Source: Aneurinibacillus uraniidurans (GTDB lineage Bacteria; Bacillota; Bacilli; Aneurinibacillales; Aneurinibacillaceae). Taken from it: DNA of 64,000 nucleotides. This document shows positions 14,987 to 25,804 of this stretch, one piece after another (positions within the stretch are counted from its first letter, which is position 1; each line of letters opens with the position of its first letter). The notes beneath the pieces were generated by a model. That model saw nothing but the letters and a program-made list of their open reading frames with translations. It was not told where the DNA came from and ran no database searches. Location: positions 51,001-115,000 of the forward strand of contig NZ_CP116902.1 of assembly GCF_028471905.1 (NCBI RefSeq), read 5' to 3'. The translations under genes and the position numbers were made by a program.

Positions 14987-17165
14987 AATAAGATTTGTTA
15001 CGTGGATTTTGTTGTTTACGTTCGGAGTAAGCGGTATCGTTATGGGTATATGCAATGGAAAAGATTATATGGAAAAAGACTATTTTCATACACAACAGTT
15101 TGAGGATCAGTTGAATCGATTTGTTGAGCATCTCAAGCTATTTGAGATCGGTCGTATAAATAAAGAAGATCTAAAAAAGAAAATCACCGTCACAGCAGAG
15201 GAAATTAATGAACATCGTTATCGTTACGGGGATTTATCGACACAAATTACCAATATAAAAGGTCAATATGAAGACAAAATTAAAGAGGCATTGTCAGCAC
15301 ACAATAAAGAAATAGTCGATATGTATGTGGCCGAAAGGGATAAGAAAATAGCAGATATTACGAACAATTTCAAAAGCGATGAATATGTTCGAGCAAAAAT
15401 TGTGAAGGAAAAAGAGCAACGTATAGATCAGTATCTTCAGGGAATCGAAAGTTATCGTTCAGAATTCATGAATGACAAAGCAATTTTTACGTATTATTTA
15501 AAGAATACAACAACAGGGGAAGTTTATACAAATGTAGATACAAGTAGGGGAAGTGTAGCAGACGATACAGCTATAAATAACAAAAATATGCTATTTATTC
15601 AAAGCTATCCTTCGGAGAAGTATGGTGGACTTTCCAATCGAGAGCCATCTAGCTTACTTAATTATAATGATGTGGTAACCCCGTTATTAGAAAAGGGAGA
15701 AGTCAGCACATTTGAAGGAAAGATTGGTGTGCCTAACGGAGGTGCTTCGACCAATCCGATTCTAGCAAACTATCATGATTTTCTACAAAAACAAAAAGTT
15801 TTCTTTATATACGTCATCAGTAGTATTTTTACCTTTGTATTAAGTTTGTATCTGAATAAAAGAACACCTATCATGCAGCTTATTCCCACAGCGAGATGGC
15901 AGTCTTACTATAACCGTATTCCGCTGGATGTAGCGGGAATCATCTTAGCATTTACAGGGCTTTTGACATTTTTTCTTTTTGTAGTGGATAACAATTTTCA
16001 CCTGCAACGGGATTTGTATGATTATGGTAGAGGTGCACTGGTCAGGGGAATGGTTACCGCATTTTTCGTTGCACTTGTACTTATTCAACGAAAATTTTGG
16101 ACAGAGCGAGCAAAAGAGCGAATCGATATAAAGTCAGACTGGCAAAAGAGTTTACTGTACAGGATGTATAAGAAAATACGAGAAGCATTTGCGATTCGGA
16201 GTATCGGTACGCAAATACTCATTCTGGTAGCGATTGTATTCATCTGTGGTGCAGGTTCCATAATATTTTTCCCGCTATTTGGTTTAATAGGGATTCTCGT
16301 TCTGATCGTTATCATAAATGGTGCTGGCTATTTTAATCGCATCGTTATTACCACTAACGGATTAGTACGCGGAAATTCTGAGCCAGATTTACCTATAACG
16401 GGAAAATCAGCATTAGCTGTTCTCGCCGGTAACATTAATACCTTAAAGCATGGGATTAAAGTATCTCAAAAAGAGCAGGCGAAAAGTGAACGATTAAAAA
16501 CGGAGCTAATTACAAATGTAAGTCATGATCTGCGTACGCCACTTACATCGATTATTACGTACACTGAGCTGCTGAAGACACCAAACTTGGCAGATGAAGA
16601 ACGGGATACGTATATTGAGATCATTGATCGTAAATCAAAACGATTACAAGTGCTTATCGATGACCTATTCGAAGCATCAAAAATGGCAAGCGGGAATATT
16701 GAGCTTGTAAAAGAAAAGGTAGACCTTGTCCAGCTTTTGCAGCAAGCACTTGCTGAACATAATGAAACAATTCAACAATCAACATTACAATTTCGTGTTA
16801 CGCATCCTGAGACATCCGTGTATGCCGTTGTTGATGGACAAAAGTTATGGCGCGTGTTTGATAACCTGATTGGCAATATACTTAAGTATTCACTGGAAAA
16901 TACGCGTGTATATATCTCGATGAAACCATTGCAGGAAGACGTAGTGATTACGTTTAAAAATGTTGCTAAATATGAGCTAGGTGAGAATATCGACGAGTTG
17001 TTTGAGCGATTTAAACGGGGGGACACATCCCGCCATACGGAAGGATCAGGACTTGGACTAGCTATTGCTAAATCAATTATTGATCTCCACGAAGGCAGTA
17101 TGGATATTGAAGTGGATGGCGATTTATTTAAAGTAACAGTTGTATTGAATAGTAGAGGAAGCTAA
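14964..17165 (+). CDS. multi-pass membrane sensor histidine kinase
   Basis: A 733-residue kinase. TM1 (about 11-29) is followed by an extracytoplasmic region of about 250 residues that is partly coiled coil. Further hydrophobic segments lie at about 272-292, 317-340, 356-373 and two between 415 and 455. HisKA carries His521 in NVSHDLRTPLTS. The ATPase domain shows DNLIGNILKYS (N box), then GSGLGLAIAKSI (G box). It autophosphorylates and passes phosphate to the upstream regulator. The TTG start at 14964 lies inside the regulator gene. No HAMP domain is obvious; a membrane bundle replaces it. The stimulus is unknown. Confidence 0.9.
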   Translation: MDIKSKNKIRFVTWILLFTFGVSGIVMGICNGKDYMEKDYFHTQQFEDQLNRFVEHLKLFEIGRINKEDLKKKITVTAEEINEHRYRYGDLSTQITNIKGQYEDKIKEALSAHNKEIVDMYVAERDKKIADITNNFKSDEYVRAKIVKEKEQRIDQYLQGIESYRSEFMNDKAIFTYYLKNTTTGEVYTNVDTSRGSVADDTAINNKNMLFIQSYPSEKYGGLSNREPSSLLNYNDVVTPLLEKGEVSTFEGKIGVPNGGASTNPILANYHDFLQKQKVFFIYVISSIFTFVLSLYLNKRTPIMQLIPTARWQSYYNRIPLDVAGIILAFTGLLTFFLFVVDNNFHLQRDLYDYGRGALVRGMVTAFFVALVLIQRKFWTERAKERIDIKSDWQKSLLYRMYKKIREAFAIRSIGTQILILVAIVFICGAGSIIFFPLFGLIGILVLIVIINGAGYFNRIVITTNGLVRGNSEPDLPITGKSALAVLAGNINTLKHGIKVSQKEQAKSERLKTELITNVSHDLRTPLTSIITYTELLKTPNLADEERDTYIEIIDRKSKRLQVLIDDLFEASKMASGNIELVKEKVDLVQLLQQALAEHNETIQQSTLQFRVTHPETSVYAVVDGQKLWRVFDNLIGNILKYSLENTRVYISMKPLQEDVVITFKNVAKYELGENIDELFERFKRGDTSRHTEGSGLGLAIAKSIIDLHEGSMDIEVDGDLFKVTVVLNSRGS

Positions 17166-17176
17166 CTAGCAAGAGA

Positions 17177-17219
17177 TAAAACGGTTCGCAGTAGAAGCCT
17201 ATCATGCGAACCGTTTTAT
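17177..17219. terminator. strong bidirectional terminator
   Basis: A perfect stem AAAACGGTTCGCA / TGCGAACCGTTTT with a 14-nt loop, flanked by A- and T-rich tracts. It lies between the kinase gene and the convergent gene at 17233. Confidence 0.85.
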
Positions 17220-17232
17220 TTATTTGGGCATA

Positions 17233-18609
17233 CTAGGCCCGTTTTGCCATATGAATGGAAAGATTTTTATACGTATTCGCCTCGTCCTTCATTCCCTTTT
17301 CTTTATAGAGTTTACTTAACCAGCGTACGGGACCGAGTTCATCAGGTTTTAGCTCCATCTCCCAGGTGAAGGCCTCGATTGATTGATCAAGTAGACCAAA
17401 TTGATAATATAGTTCGCCTAGGCGTGTAAGCTGGTCGAGATCTTGCGATAAGGAGATGAGTTGATCGATGTCCCTAACTACAGGCAGGCGAGGACTTGTT
17501 AACCGAATTGGTTGTAACCATTCCTGTACCTGGCACGGTTCAGCTTGTGTGAGTAAACAAGTAACCAAACGGCGGACAAGCGTTTCTTTTTTTTCGGGCT
17601 CAGCAGGATAAAGGTGACAAATGACTTGATTGATGGCTGGCAGACGTATGATGTAGGCAGGTTCTACCTGTTCGACCATCATTTCGATTAGTGAATAATC
17701 GTCGGAAGAGAGTGTGGAGGAATGCGTAATGAGGAATGATAATGCCTCCGAATACTGTTTGAGCTGAATCATTTCCTGGAGGAAGTGTTGCGATAATGGG
17801 GCATAAGTGGTTGAGCGTTCACACAAAAATTGTAATGTTTTATAACGTTCTTCTGGGGTAAGTGCTTGTTTTACCAGATGAGTAAACGATTCGTAATCAG
17901 AGAAGTCATGTTTCATCTCGAACAGATTCATGAATAAAAGGAGTCGCTCCAGATGGCGTGATTGTTCGTGTAATAATTGATGAAGGTGGCGTTCAGCGGT
18001 TGGTTCGGTGCGATTTTGATAATAGAGTGATTCCATAAGCAGAGAAGATGCGTCGGTTGTCCGATATTTTTCAAATTGTGAGGTGCGGATCATTTCCTGC
18101 ATGGCTTTGAGATTCGGTGAGAAGGTGAGGAGTATTTTGGCCGTTTCATACGCTTTGGCAAGCTGACCGTTTTGTTTAAAGTAATTAAAAATTCGGCGGA
18201 TGACACTAATTAGCTGCGATTCCTCCATGAAATTATCCATATAAGTAGCGGCCAGTGAAACCTCTGTTAGAGAGAGGTGGTTTTGTAAGTGAGTAAACAC
18301 TTCATTTTGGTTAGGAATATGGATGGTATGGTTTTTCGGAAGGAAAGCCGAGAAAAGAGGGTGAGAAGGATGAATACTCATTCCTTGTTGGAATGCTTTA
18401 TGAAGAAAGGTTTCCTCGTAGATGTCTTGTAGAATTCCTCCGCCGAGCACGTTGTTCTTGAAATAGAGTAAATAAAAAACCGAGTGATTCGAATCGATAA
18501 TCTCCAGCACTTTGCTTTGAAGATAGATCGTGATTCGCTTCACTCGGCCCTGAAAGGTTTTGTCATGAGAATGGGTACTGCTTTGTTTTACTGTATAGGA
18601 ATCATTCAT
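17233..18609 (-). CDS. uncharacterised helical TPR-like protein
   Basis: A 458-residue soluble protein that I do not recognise by name. The C-terminal part (about 390-450) looks like tetratricopeptide repeats: LTRLGELYYQFGLLDQSIEA and WLSKLYKEKGMKDEANTY. The middle is almost all alpha-helical with Leu/Tyr-rich repeats (FNYFKQNGQLAKAYETAKIL), suggesting a longer solenoid. There is no signal peptide or membrane segment. The start follows AGGGGGCC. It is a single gene between two terminators, so context gives no function. A scaffold or regulatory role would be typical of such folds but is only a guess. Confidence 0.7.
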   Translation of the reverse strand: MNDSYTVKQSSTHSHDKTFQGRVKRITIYLQSKVLEIIDSNHSVFYLLYFKNNVLGGGILQDIYEETFLHKAFQQGMSIHPSHPLFSAFLPKNHTIHIPNQNEVFTHLQNHLSLTEVSLAATYMDNFMEESQLISVIRRIFNYFKQNGQLAKAYETAKILLTFSPNLKAMQEMIRTSQFEKYRTTDASSLLMESLYYQNRTEPTAERHLHQLLHEQSRHLERLLLFMNLFEMKHDFSDYESFTHLVKQALTPEERYKTLQFLCERSTTYAPLSQHFLQEMIQLKQYSEALSFLITHSSTLSSDDYSLIEMMVEQVEPAYIIRLPAINQVICHLYPAEPEKKETLVRRLVTCLLTQAEPCQVQEWLQPIRLTSPRLPVVRDIDQLISLSQDLDQLTRLGELYYQFGLLDQSIEAFTWEMELKPDELGPVRWLSKLYKEKGMKDEANTYKNLSIHMAKRA

Positions 18610-18667
18610 GGTTAGGCCCCCTTTTGTATAACTATATCACACCAGATTTTTCTTAAGCAAATATGGA

Positions 18668-18710
18668 AAAAAAGAAAGATGCACTTTCGATCGGCGCATC
18701 TTTCTTTTTT
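18668..18710 (-). terminator. terminator of the exported repeat protein gene
   Basis: AAAGAAAGATGC (18671-18682) pairs with GCATCTTTCTTT (18696-18707), with T-runs on both strands. It ends transcription of the gene at 18733-20019. Confidence 0.8.
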
Positions 18711-18732
18711 AAGAGTTTTTATGAATAAAGGA

Positions 18733-20019
18733 TTATTTAGAAGGTGGTGTGAATGTTAATGTAGTTCTGTCTGACTCGAGGTAGCCTTTAGATGTTACAG
18801 TAACACCTAATTCACCCTCAACTAAATTACGCAGTCCTATAGTAGCTGTTTTAGTAGAACCAACTGTAGTAGTAGCAAGCAGTTTATCTCCTTGATATAC
18901 TTTTACAGTGTCTCCTTGTGTAGGAACGGATACTTTTAGCGAGCCCTCTGTAGCAGATTTAGGGGTGAGTTCGAGAACAGATGCGTCTAGTTGTTTAGTC
19001 TTTTCTTCAGCCTCGAATGTTTTGTTAATTTTTACTGATTCACGCTTATCTTTGGAAGTTACCGTTACGTCAACTGAACCGTCACCTGTACCTAACTGAG
19101 CAATGTTAACGATAGCAGATGTTTTCCCTCTCGCTACGGTAGCAGTAGCGGTAGCCTCTTTACCTGTGCTCCCTTTATAGTAGACTTTTACAGTATCGCC
19201 TTCAGTAAGACCTGTAACCTCTACGGTATCAGCCATTTTTGCGTAATTGTGAACCGTAATCTTATCTACTGCTGGTGGATTAGACTGCTTTTCCTCTTCA
19301 AACGATTTATCGAGTTTTACTGACTCAAGTTTGCCGTCAGAGGTCACGCTCACTTGAACTGTACCACCAGATTCTCCAAGTTGAGAGATGGAAACAGTAG
19401 CTGAAGTTTTATCTTTTGCTACTTTAGCAGTAGCGGTAGCAATCAGAGGTTTGTTCGTTTTAGGGTCTATCACAGGCTCAAGCTTAGAGTTAAGCTTGAT
19501 GTAGTATACTTTCACTGTATCGCCGACAGTAAGGTTTTTCACTTCGACTGTATCACCCGCTCTGACCTTGTTTGTAACTGTGACATCGCCATCCACTGGT
19601 GTTTTGGATTGCTGTTTCGCAGCAAAGTCAATTGGAACGATAGTTGATTCCATAGTAACGGATATATATACTTTTACTTTGTCTCCGAAGTCCCTAATGG
19701 ATATAACGGCTTTCGCTTCGGTATCTTTCGGCCCCTGTTTTACCGTTCCTTTGCCTATTACTTTTCCACCAGATGGTTGATCGTACACTTCAACAAGTGC
19801 CCCTACTGGAAGACCTGTTACGGTTACAGTACTAGGTTTTCCAGCGTTATTTACGATTGTGACTTTAGCTTGAGCAGCAGCACTCCATGATACATCAAGG
19901 GCGACATTAGAACCTGGAGTGCTCTCACCCTCTGCTTGCACAAAACTTAATGGAGTAAATGTAAGCGCCGTACCTAAAAATAAAGATGCAAAAAACGTGG
20001 TCTTTCTCTTCTTCAACAT
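18733..20019 (-). CDS. exported beta-repeat protein
   Basis: A 428-residue secreted protein. A signal peptide (about 1-29) with a basic start, hydrophobic core and a VQAEG cleavage region is followed by four related beta-rich repeats of roughly 80-100 residues. Each repeat contains a version of DTVEVxxLTxGDTVKVYY and ATVSISQLG. No SLH, LPXTG or enzymatic motif is visible. The repeats look like Ig-like structural modules used in surface or spore proteins. The start follows AGGAAGG. It is transcribed away from the SLH protein gene at 20223, so the two exported proteins may share a regulatory region. Function unknown. Confidence 0.75.
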   Translation of the reverse strand: MLKKRKTTFFASLFLGTALTFTPLSFVQAEGESTPGSNVALDVSWSAAAQAKVTIVNNAGKPSTVTVTGLPVGALVEVYDQPSGGKVIGKGTVKQGPKDTEAKAVISIRDFGDKVKVYISVTMESTIVPIDFAAKQQSKTPVDGDVTVTNKVRAGDTVEVKNLTVGDTVKVYYIKLNSKLEPVIDPKTNKPLIATATAKVAKDKTSATVSISQLGESGGTVQVSVTSDGKLESVKLDKSFEEEKQSNPPAVDKITVHNYAKMADTVEVTGLTEGDTVKVYYKGSTGKEATATATVARGKTSAIVNIAQLGTGDGSVDVTVTSKDKRESVKINKTFEAEEKTKQLDASVLELTPKSATEGSLKVSVPTQGDTVKVYQGDKLLATTTVGSTKTATIGLRNLVEGELGVTVTSKGYLESDRTTLTFTPPSK

Positions 20020-20222
20020 ACGTTCACCTTCCTCAATTGAAATATATGGATAACCATAACCTTATACTAACATAATCGGATAATTATGAACGATTCATTA
20101 TTAAAATGAACATGATTTTTATATGTTGTAACCATAGTTCGGTGTACGTTTCTCGTAAAATCGTTTACAATATGAGGTAACCTAAGAAATATTTCGATTG
20201 ACAAGAGGAGCGAATATCGCAT

Positions 20223-22874
20223 ATGAAGCGCATCAAACGTACAATAGCCCCTTTTACACTGGCAGGTTTGCTAGGGGTGCAAAGTCTGATCGTCCCTGTT
20301 TCAGTAGAAGCGGCTCCGGTGTCCGCTGGGAAATTCTCAGATGTAGCAAAAAACCATTGGGCTACTCCATATATCACGAAAATGAGTCTGCGTAATGTAG
20401 TAGCTGGTTACGAAGATGGAACATTCAAGCCAGAACAAAAAGTAACACAATTGCAAGCAGTCGCACTTGCTGTTCGAAATATGGGATTAGCTGACGAAGC
20501 AGAAAAATACAAAAATACAGCCATTCCATATACAGTTCCAACGTGGGCCAAAGGTTCAGTTGCACTGGCGATTTCCAAAGGACTGATAAAACCGTCCGAG
20601 AAAAACTTTAGCCCGAATGAATACGCATCCCGCGCCTGGATTGCACAGCTGATGGTACGGATGGTTGGCAAGGAAAGTGAAGTAGGAAAATCAGTTGAAA
20701 CGACTGTATTTACCGATGCAGCAGACGTGCCAGAGTGGGCGAAAGAATATGTGAAGACAGCGTCGAGTCTTGGGCTGGTATCCGGCTACCTGGAGAATGG
20801 GAAATACTCGTTTAAACCAAACTATGCCGTTACGCGTGCCCAAATTGTTTCTGTACTAAGTCAGAGTGAAAAATACATAGATGTAACATCGGACACGACG
20901 CAGGTTGGGTCGGTGGAAAGTATAACAGGCAGTACACTTTCTATCATCAATTCGGCTGGCGGAAAGCAGAGCTACACGCTTACAAGTCAGACCAAGTTTT
21001 ATAAAGACAGCAAGGAAATCACAAGTGCAGTCGTAGACGCGGACAGTCAAGTAATGGTAATCGGGACGAACGGAAAAGCTGACTATGTCGAAGTTCTACA
21101 GAATAAGCCGGCTAAGCCGCAGTATACAACGGTAAAGGGAACGATTGAAAAAGTATTTAGTGAGGCAAAGACAGTTGTAGTTCGACTATCGGATGACAAG
21201 CTTCAGACGTATACGATTTCGGATAGTACAGCGGTAACATCTGGCTCTGATAAACTACAGGTGAGTCAGCTTGTAAAAGGCGACCAGGTTGAGTTGTCCA
21301 TAAATGCAGATGGCAAGGTAGTGGAACTGAAGCGAACAAATGTAAGCCAGGAGCAAGCTATGGCGGGCACTGTTTATGATATTGATAAAGCAACACAATT
21401 GCTTACGATCAAAACGGCGGCTGGCAAGCTGGAAGCCTATCAATATACAGATGCTACGTATATTGAATACAAGAATAAGAGATTCCCGAGTGTAGAAGAT
21501 TTACTTCCGGGTGATTCTGTGAAACTGGAAGTGAATAATGGGGCCATTACGAAGATTATTGTGGCTGGTTCAACAGCCAACGCAGGGGAGACGGCAACGG
21601 TTAAAGTAATCAGTGCAGCGGATAAATTTATTGCCCTGCAAAACGATAAGGGAGACATGCAGGCTTATACGATTGCATCGTCTGCGACTGTCTCTTTGAA
21701 TGGGGCGATTGCTCCAACGCTTGCTGATATTAAAGTGGGCGATAAAGTAGAAGTAAAGGTCGAGAATAATGCAGTTGTTTCAATTGCGATCAAGAATCGT
21801 ACAGTAAAGGGCAGTAATGACCTGCTGTCTGGCAGTGTGTTTGCTCTTGACACGACGAACCGTGTTCTCTCTCTTAAGAGCAGCAATGGTGAGTTGCGTG
21901 CATACGAGGTACTTCCTACAGCTCAGGTTCTACTCAATGGGAACTCCAAAAATCTCACAGATATTAAAAAAGATATGACCGTATCGATTCAGTTGAATGA
22001 AGACAACAAGATTATCTCAATTAATGCAGATAATAGACTTCGTGCGGAAGTAGTCTATGTAAATACAGATGATCGATTACTGACAGTGAAGCTTGAAACA
22101 GGCGAGACGAAAGTTTATGTAGTAGACCGAAATGTTGACATTACGATCTATGACGTAAGTGGTGAGGAGCTGCGTGATCTTCGAGCGGGTGATAAGATCG
22201 CCATGAAGATGGATACAAGTAAAATAACAACTATCGATGTGGAAAAAACATACGTATATCGCGCTACGGAGAATAATTCATCGTATACCACACGAATTAC
22301 AGCGCAGAATGAACAGGGACGATCACGTGATCTTACGGTAGATGGCGGTGTGACACTGACTATTCCAGGCATTCCATATCCAAAAGTATCAGATGTGAAG
22401 AAAGGTGATGTACTGCGCGTTACGTATCTGGGTAACACACTGAAGTCAGTCGCAGTCGTGCCGAGTATATATGGACAAGTAACACAGGTAACACCGGAAA
22501 CGAATAAAGTAGTTGTAAAAGATTTGAACGGGGTTACGAACGAGCTGACACTTGGATACGGCAGCAGCATTCAGATCGGAGACCGTACGTATACAAATCT
22601 GACTTCACTTGTGCCAGGTAATCGGGTGCAGGTCGCAGAAGCAGCTAATGGGGCGAAAAGCATCATCGTTCTCTCAAAAGTGGAGACAACCTTTACATCG
22701 CTTGATCCATTAGGTGACCGAATTTATACAGCGAAAAGCAGCTATTATTTGCCGGATTCATTATTTAACCGTCAAACACAACTGCAAACTCTGCTGAATA
22801 GTTTGCGGAAAAATGACAAAGTTGCCCTGTACTTCTTGAATAACGAGCTGTACGAGATTGCTAGAAACGAATAG
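20223..22874 (+). CDS. S-layer homology (SLH) domain surface protein with beta repeats
   Basis: An 883-residue exported protein. A signal peptide (about 1-31) is followed by three SLH domains (about 35-90, 98-150 and 160-220). The first has FSDVAKNHWATPYITKMSL and the third FTDAADVPEWAKEYVKTASS. SLH domains anchor proteins to pyruvylated secondary wall polymer. The rest is a chain of about nine related repeats of some 65-80 residues, each with the pattern V-x-x-I/V, an (x)YTI block, then LxxGDxVxVxxxNxxV (for example LVKGDQVELSINADGKVVEL). No catalytic motif is visible. It is likely a structural surface protein or S-layer component. Confidence 0.88.
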   Translation: MKRIKRTIAPFTLAGLLGVQSLIVPVSVEAAPVSAGKFSDVAKNHWATPYITKMSLRNVVAGYEDGTFKPEQKVTQLQAVALAVRNMGLADEAEKYKNTAIPYTVPTWAKGSVALAISKGLIKPSEKNFSPNEYASRAWIAQLMVRMVGKESEVGKSVETTVFTDAADVPEWAKEYVKTASSLGLVSGYLENGKYSFKPNYAVTRAQIVSVLSQSEKYIDVTSDTTQVGSVESITGSTLSIINSAGGKQSYTLTSQTKFYKDSKEITSAVVDADSQVMVIGTNGKADYVEVLQNKPAKPQYTTVKGTIEKVFSEAKTVVVRLSDDKLQTYTISDSTAVTSGSDKLQVSQLVKGDQVELSINADGKVVELKRTNVSQEQAMAGTVYDIDKATQLLTIKTAAGKLEAYQYTDATYIEYKNKRFPSVEDLLPGDSVKLEVNNGAITKIIVAGSTANAGETATVKVISAADKFIALQNDKGDMQAYTIASSATVSLNGAIAPTLADIKVGDKVEVKVENNAVVSIAIKNRTVKGSNDLLSGSVFALDTTNRVLSLKSSNGELRAYEVLPTAQVLLNGNSKNLTDIKKDMTVSIQLNEDNKIISINADNRLRAEVVYVNTDDRLLTVKLETGETKVYVVDRNVDITIYDVSGEELRDLRAGDKIAMKMDTSKITTIDVEKTYVYRATENNSSYTTRITAQNEQGRSRDLTVDGGVTLTIPGIPYPKVSDVKKGDVLRVTYLGNTLKSVAVVPSIYGQVTQVTPETNKVVVKDLNGVTNELTLGYGSSIQIGDRTYTNLTSLVPGNRVQVAEAANGAKSIIVLSKVETTFTSLDPLGDRIYTAKSSYYLPDSLFNRQTQLQTLLNSLRKNDKVALYFLNNELYEIARNE

Positions 22875-22882
22875 AAAGAATA

Positions 22883-22920
22883 AGAAAAACTCGCGGACGT
22901 TGTGTGCCGCGAGTTTTTCT
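22883..22920. terminator. strong bidirectional terminator
   Basis: A perfect 14-bp stem AGAAAAACTCGCGG / CCGCGAGTTTTTCT around a 10-nt loop lies between the SLH gene and the convergent CNB-CPBP gene. Confidence 0.88.
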
Positions 22921-24067
22921 ATGTTAATACGATATCCCAGAAGCCGAGCAATCCTACCCAGTTGCCAATCAGGAAATGTGAGAGACTAACCCCTACAAGC
23001 GTTCCATGCCGAGCAAATAAAGCTCCCCATAGTAGACTCGATATAAGCGCAGCGGTACCAAGTGCGAGAGAAGTGTGCAGATGAAGGGCACCGAACAAGA
23101 AGGATGTGATCAATATCGCCCAGAAAGTTGCACGCTTGCCTGTCAGTAAACGTTGAATGGAACTTTGAATCACGCCGCGACCGATTAGTTCTTGTAGGGG
23201 TGCGACAATAAGATACGTAATGTACGTCCAGTTAAAATAAGAGAAGGAAATGATAGAATGATCGGAGAACGATATCCATCCATATGTGAGGGTGACCACT
23301 TTTAGTCCTGTTAAGAGCAGAATGACACCGATGGATACGCACAAAGCTTCTTTATACGCCCGTGCCGCTCCGGTCCATGTAACTCCGAAATCAGTCACAG
23401 AGAGCTTGCTGTTATGAATAATCCGCATAATGACCAGGAGGGAAATGATTTCTATAAATCTGTTTCCCCAGAACTTGATCGTATCGGAAAGAAGGGTTGA
23501 CTGAAAAATTTCAAGTGCAAATGAATACACGCTCATGACAAGCACAACCATTGTAAAAATCGAGCTCAGTTCTGAACGATAATGATTCAATGTTTCAAGC
23601 TGCCGATTTTGCTGTTCAAGCTCCTGATACGAATGAGTCAGGCGATTGTACAAGCGGCGTAAAAATGTTCCGCTAATATGTGGATACATCTGAATTAGTT
23701 CATCAAAATCTTGTTTGGAAATGCGAAACGCTACAACTTCCGTATAGGCCCGAACGGTAGCGGCTCGGGTGCTATCCGTAAACAAAGCTAATTCTCCGAC
23801 AATATCACCGGCTATTACCTTGCCAATAATCGATTCGGACGAGCCAGATTTCTTGGTGACGGTCGCTTCACCGGAGTCAACAATATATACGGCATCTCCT
23901 ACTTCACCCTCGATTACAATGACATCATCAGGAGAAAATCGGATCAAGTGCAGCCTAGCAAGAAAAGCTTCCAGATCAGCGGGAATGGTATCAGGAAAGG
24001 GAGCTTCTAGATCAAAAAAAGAACAGAGTGCGGGGCTTTCCAATAAGGAAAAAATACGTGGCGACAT
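22919..24067 (-). CDS. cyclic-nucleotide-binding domain fused to a CPBP-family membrane domain
   Basis: A 382-residue protein. The N-terminal cNMP-binding beta-roll (about 1-140) includes GDIVGELALFTDSTRAATVRA, the phosphate-binding cassette. A coiled-coil linker (about 145-170) leads into a C-terminal CPBP/Abi membrane domain of about seven segments. CPBP motifs can be located: motif 1 reads QELIGR (residues 292-297) instead of EExxxR, motif 2 is FGALH (His329), and a SHFLIGN segment (His364, Asn369) replaces the usual HxxxN spacing. In CPBP proteases the first Glu of EExxxR is catalytic, so proteolytic activity is doubtful here. The start follows AGGAGG. Role unknown; ligand-gated membrane signalling is conceivable. 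Confidence 0.8.
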   Translation of the reverse strand: MSPRIFSLLESPALCSFFDLEAPFPDTIPADLEAFLARLHLIRFSPDDVIVIEGEVGDAVYIVDSGEATVTKKSGSSESIIGKVIAGDIVGELALFTDSTRAATVRAYTEVVAFRISKQDFDELIQMYPHISGTFLRRLYNRLTHSYQELEQQNRQLETLNHYRSELSSIFTMVVLVMSVYSFALEIFQSTLLSDTIKFWGNRFIEIISLLVIMRIIHNSKLSVTDFGVTWTGAARAYKEALCVSIGVILLLTGLKVVTLTYGWISFSDHSIISFSYFNWTYITYLIVAPLQELIGRGVIQSSIQRLLTGKRATFWAILITSFLFGALHLHTSLALGTAALISSLLWGALFARHGTLVGVSLSHFLIGNWVGLLGFWDIVLT

Positions 24068-24158
24068 GTATGAATCCTCCTAATAGGGGAGTATAGTGCA
24101 GGGAATTTATTACTTTATCATACATAGGGTAACAGTAAATGTACACCAGCTCATAAAA

Positions 24159-24197
24159 GAAAACCCTGCCTATTGTAAAAAGTAGGCAGGGTTTCTT
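24159..24197 (-). terminator. terminator of gdhA
   Basis: AAACCCTGCCTA (24161-24172) pairs perfectly with TAGGCAGGGTTT (24183-24194). The minus-strand flank is T-rich. Confidence 0.82.
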
Positions 24198-24220
24198 ATA
24201 GAGGAAAGGTAGATATACAA

Positions 24221-25690
<1,470 letters not shown>

Positions 25691-25736
25691 TTACTTGTTT
25701 AATTTTTCCTACGTTCATTGTATCGTGTGTAAATTA

Positions 25737-25760
25737 ATCTAAACAATATAGATATTAGAT
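25737..25760. promoter_or_regulatory. candidate GltC operator, ATCTA-N7-TAGAT
   Basis: A perfect 5-bp-arm palindrome at 25737-25753 (ATCTA, 7 nt, TAGAT), followed by ATTAGAT as a possible extra half-site. It also fits the T-N11-A core of LysR-type operators. It lies about 45-68 nt upstream of gltC and about 135-160 nt from the gdhA start. Binding by GltC is inferred from position and symmetry. Confidence 0.5.
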
Positions 25761-25804
25761 AAAAATAATGCCATATTGAGATTGATTAGTGGGGAGGTGA
25801 CAAT

